The notes under the pieces were generated by a model. It saw only the letters and a program-made list of their open reading frames with translations. It was not told where the DNA came from and made no database searches. From an uncultured bacterium (GTDB taxonomy: Bacteria > Actinomycetota > Actinomycetes > S36-B12): a stretch of DNA of 7,643 nucleotides. Below are positions 6,385-7,643 of this stretch, piece by piece (positions within the stretch are counted from its first letter, which is position 1; every line of letters starts with the position of its first letter). The DNA is taken from the NCBI GenBank assembly GCA_903940375.1, contig CAJAKT010000602.1, positions 1 to 7,643 of the forward strand, written 5' to 3'. A program made the translations under genes and the position numbers.

Positions 6385-7309
6385 CGAAGCCCTCCCCGGT
6401 GAGGGACACGAACAGGTCCTCGAGGCTCGGTGCCTGGATGCTGAAGCCGCGCACGCCGACCTCTGCGTGCACGAGTGCAGCCACGATCCGCGCGGGGTCG
6501 ATGTCTGACGGTGTTGCGCGGACCCCGTTCGGCGTTACGGCGATGTCGGCCAGGCCCAGGTCGCGTAGGACGGATGCGGCGCGCTCGACGTCGGTGGTGA
6601 GGACCTCAGCGACTGGCCGCGCACCACCGCGGACGTCGTCGAGGGTGCCCTGCGCCACGAGTCGGCCCTGTCGCATCACTCCCAGATGCGAGCAGACCTG
6701 CTCGACCTCGGAGAGGAGGTGGCTGGAGACGAGGACGGTGGTGCCCTCGGATGCGAGCGAGGCGATGAGGGTGCGGACCTCGCGCGTGCCCTGCGGGTCG
6801 AGGCCGTTCGTCGGCTCGTCCAGGACGAGAAGTTCGCGAGGCATGAGCAGGGCTGCGGCGATGGCAAGTCGCTGGCGCATGCCGAGCGAGTAGGCGCGGT
6901 ACTTCTTGCTCGCAGCGGCCATCAAGCCGACGCGCTCGAGGGCGACGTCGGTGCGCGCGCGACTGGTGCGTGGATCGGCGAAGCGATCGGCAGCGTCGAG
7001 CCGGACCAGGTTGGCGCGTCCCGACAGGTAGGGATGGAAAGCCGGTCCTTCGACGAGCGAGCCCACCCGCGGCAGCACCGTCGACACGTGAGCGGGCATG
7101 TCCGAGCCGAGGACCTGGATCTCACCGGCCGAGGCCTGCACGAGTCCGAGCAGCATCCGGATGGTGGTCGTCTTGCCCGATCCGTTCGGGCCCAAGAAGC
7201 CGTAGACCGAGCCGAGGGGGACGTCGAGGTCGATGCCATCGACCGCCATCTGGCTGCCGAACTGCTTGGTCAGTCCCGAAGTGGCGACCGCAGCGGGTGC
7301 CAGGGTCAC
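6371..7309 (-). CDS. ABC transporter ATP-binding protein (NatA/BcrA-like)
   Basis: A 312-residue ATPase that powers the permease encoded next. Visible motifs are Walker A GPNGSGKT (40-47), signature YSLGMRQRL (140-148, the LSGGQ position), Walker B LLVLDEP (160-166, D164 and catalytic E165) and switch histidine H197 in SSHLL. The D-loop is NGLDPQG (168-174). At the usual Q-loop the protein reads SLVEGPAFHPYLSG with Glu (E87) in place of Gln, a trait of the BcrA/lantibiotic-immunity ATPases. Residues from about 230 to 312 form the C-terminal extension common in this family. The start is GTG at 7309, whose bases overlap the TGA stop of the previous gene (GTGA), and there is no separate ribosome site, so translational coupling is likely. 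The ATPase role is certain; drug, peptide or lipid substrate is open. Confidence 0.95.
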   Translation of the reverse strand: MTLAPAAVATSGLTKQFGSQMAVDGIDLDVPLGSVYGFLGPNGSGKTTTIRMLLGLVQASAGEIQVLGSDMPAHVSTVLPRVGSLVEGPAFHPYLSGRANLVRLDAADRFADPRTSRARTDVALERVGLMAAASKKYRAYSLGMRQRLAIAAALLMPRELLVLDEPTNGLDPQGTREVRTLIASLASEGTTVLVSSHLLSEVEQVCSHLGVMRQGRLVAQGTLDDVRGGARPVAEVLTTDVERAASVLRDLGLADIAVTPNGVRATPSDIDPARIVAALVHAEVGVRGFSIQAPSLEDLFVSLTGEGFDVSG

Positions 7310-7643
7310 GAGGCGGCCAGCGCGGCGCCCAGCGTCGTGGGCGAAACCGCACCGATGGCGACGCGACCGTCGTCCGTGAGGATCGCGGTGAACAGCGTTC
7401 CCTCGAGGACCTTGCCACTACCCCACGTGCCTGAAGTGCTCGGAAGAGCCTGAAGCATCGACGCGGCCTGCGTGCCCGAATCGCTCGCCGGGGCGGAGTC
7501 CGTTCCAGCAAGGGCATCGGCGGGCACGGTCATGATGGCGACGGTGCTCCAGCCGGTGCCGACGACCGTGGGCTTCGGCCCGTTGGGTGCATCAGTGGTC
7601 GGCTTCGTCATCGACCCTGCGGGATGCTCAGTGACGGTCGCAC
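7306..7643 (-). CDS. LolA/RseB-like envelope protein, C-terminal part (cut by window edge)
   Basis: The frame stays open to the window end, reading ATVTEHPAGS before a Met at 7611, so this Met is not taken as the start and the gene continues outside. About 112 C-terminal residues are visible: a Thr/Pro/Lys-rich stretch, then VVGTGWSTVAIMTVP, a low-complexity Ala/Ser segment, STSGTWGSGKVLEGTLFTAIL and TDDGRVAIGAVSPTTL. This series (G.GW..V, SG.WGSG..., L..A.LTDDGR...GAV) matches, from memory, actinobacterial proteins annotated as LolA-like or outer-membrane-lipoprotein-sorting, commonly found next to an ABC ATPase and permease. Those proteins are exported and thought to bind lipid or lipoprotein; their function in Gram-positives is unclear. 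It is the first visible gene of the operon and its TGA overlaps the ATPase GTG by four bases. The N-terminal signal peptide that would confirm export is not in view. Confidence 0.7.
   Translation of the reverse strand, partial: ATVTEHPAGSMTKPTTDAPNGPKPTVVGTGWSTVAIMTVPADALAGTDSAPASDSGTQAASMLQALPSTSGTWGSGKVLEGTLFTAILTDDGRVAIGAVSPTTLGAALAAS

Noticed and set aside
6686..7453. 255-residue plus-strand frame antisense to the ATPase
   Set aside because: The minus strand carries every ABC ATPase motif; this frame has none.
7306..7611. Treating the frame as a complete 101-residue protein starting at 7611
   Set aside because: The frame is open upstream to the window end, the residues before the Met fit the family, and there is no signal peptide or ribosome site at 7611.

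Overview
The window is GC-rich DNA with strong GC bias at third codon positions. It carries an MmpL-type transporter, a DUF4190-type small membrane protein and an actinobacterial-style LolA-like protein next to an ABC exporter. All of this points to a high-GC actinobacterium, but the sequence alone does not settle the genus.

Layout from left to right. Bases 1-101 are a leader with a short hairpin and a clear ribosome binding site. Bases 102-410 (+) encode a 102-residue DUF4190-type membrane protein. It converges on a lipoprotein gene (463-1803, -), and the two share one perfect 12-bp hairpin as a likely two-way terminator. The lipoprotein has a lipobox, an extracytoplasmic domain of unknown function, a Ser/Thr/Pro/Ala linker and a long pentapeptide-repeat solenoid with a cysteine pair at each end. 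A 372-base intergenic region follows, with a tandem 10-bp repeat and an inverted repeat. Then comes a small gene that is easily overlooked (2176-2337, +), coding for a 53-residue protein with two predicted membrane helices. A second hairpin separates it from the gene converging from the right.

Bases 2410-7643 form one leftward operon. In transcription order it holds the C-terminal part of a LolA/RseB-like envelope protein (cut by the window edge), an ABC ATPase, an ABC-2 type permease and a 1033-residue MmpL/RND transporter. The first three genes overlap (a 4-base GTGA overlap, then a 14-base overlap), so they are probably translationally coupled. MmpL follows 48 bases after the permease stop.

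How they may work together (inference): the ATPase and permease form an ABC exporter or extractor, the LolA-like protein may bind a lipid or lipoprotein outside the membrane, and the MmpL protein may move a lipid-like substrate using the proton gradient. Together this would be an envelope lipid or lipoprotein trafficking module.

The most distinctive feature is in MmpL. Its first extracytoplasmic loop holds two tandem Ala/Leu/Lys-rich helical units that align without gaps at an offset of exactly 145 residues, with about 50% identity over the 106-residue core (my hand count). They account for nearly all the extra length relative to an ordinary MmpL. No rRNA, tRNA, CRISPR array, insertion sequence or phage gene was seen.
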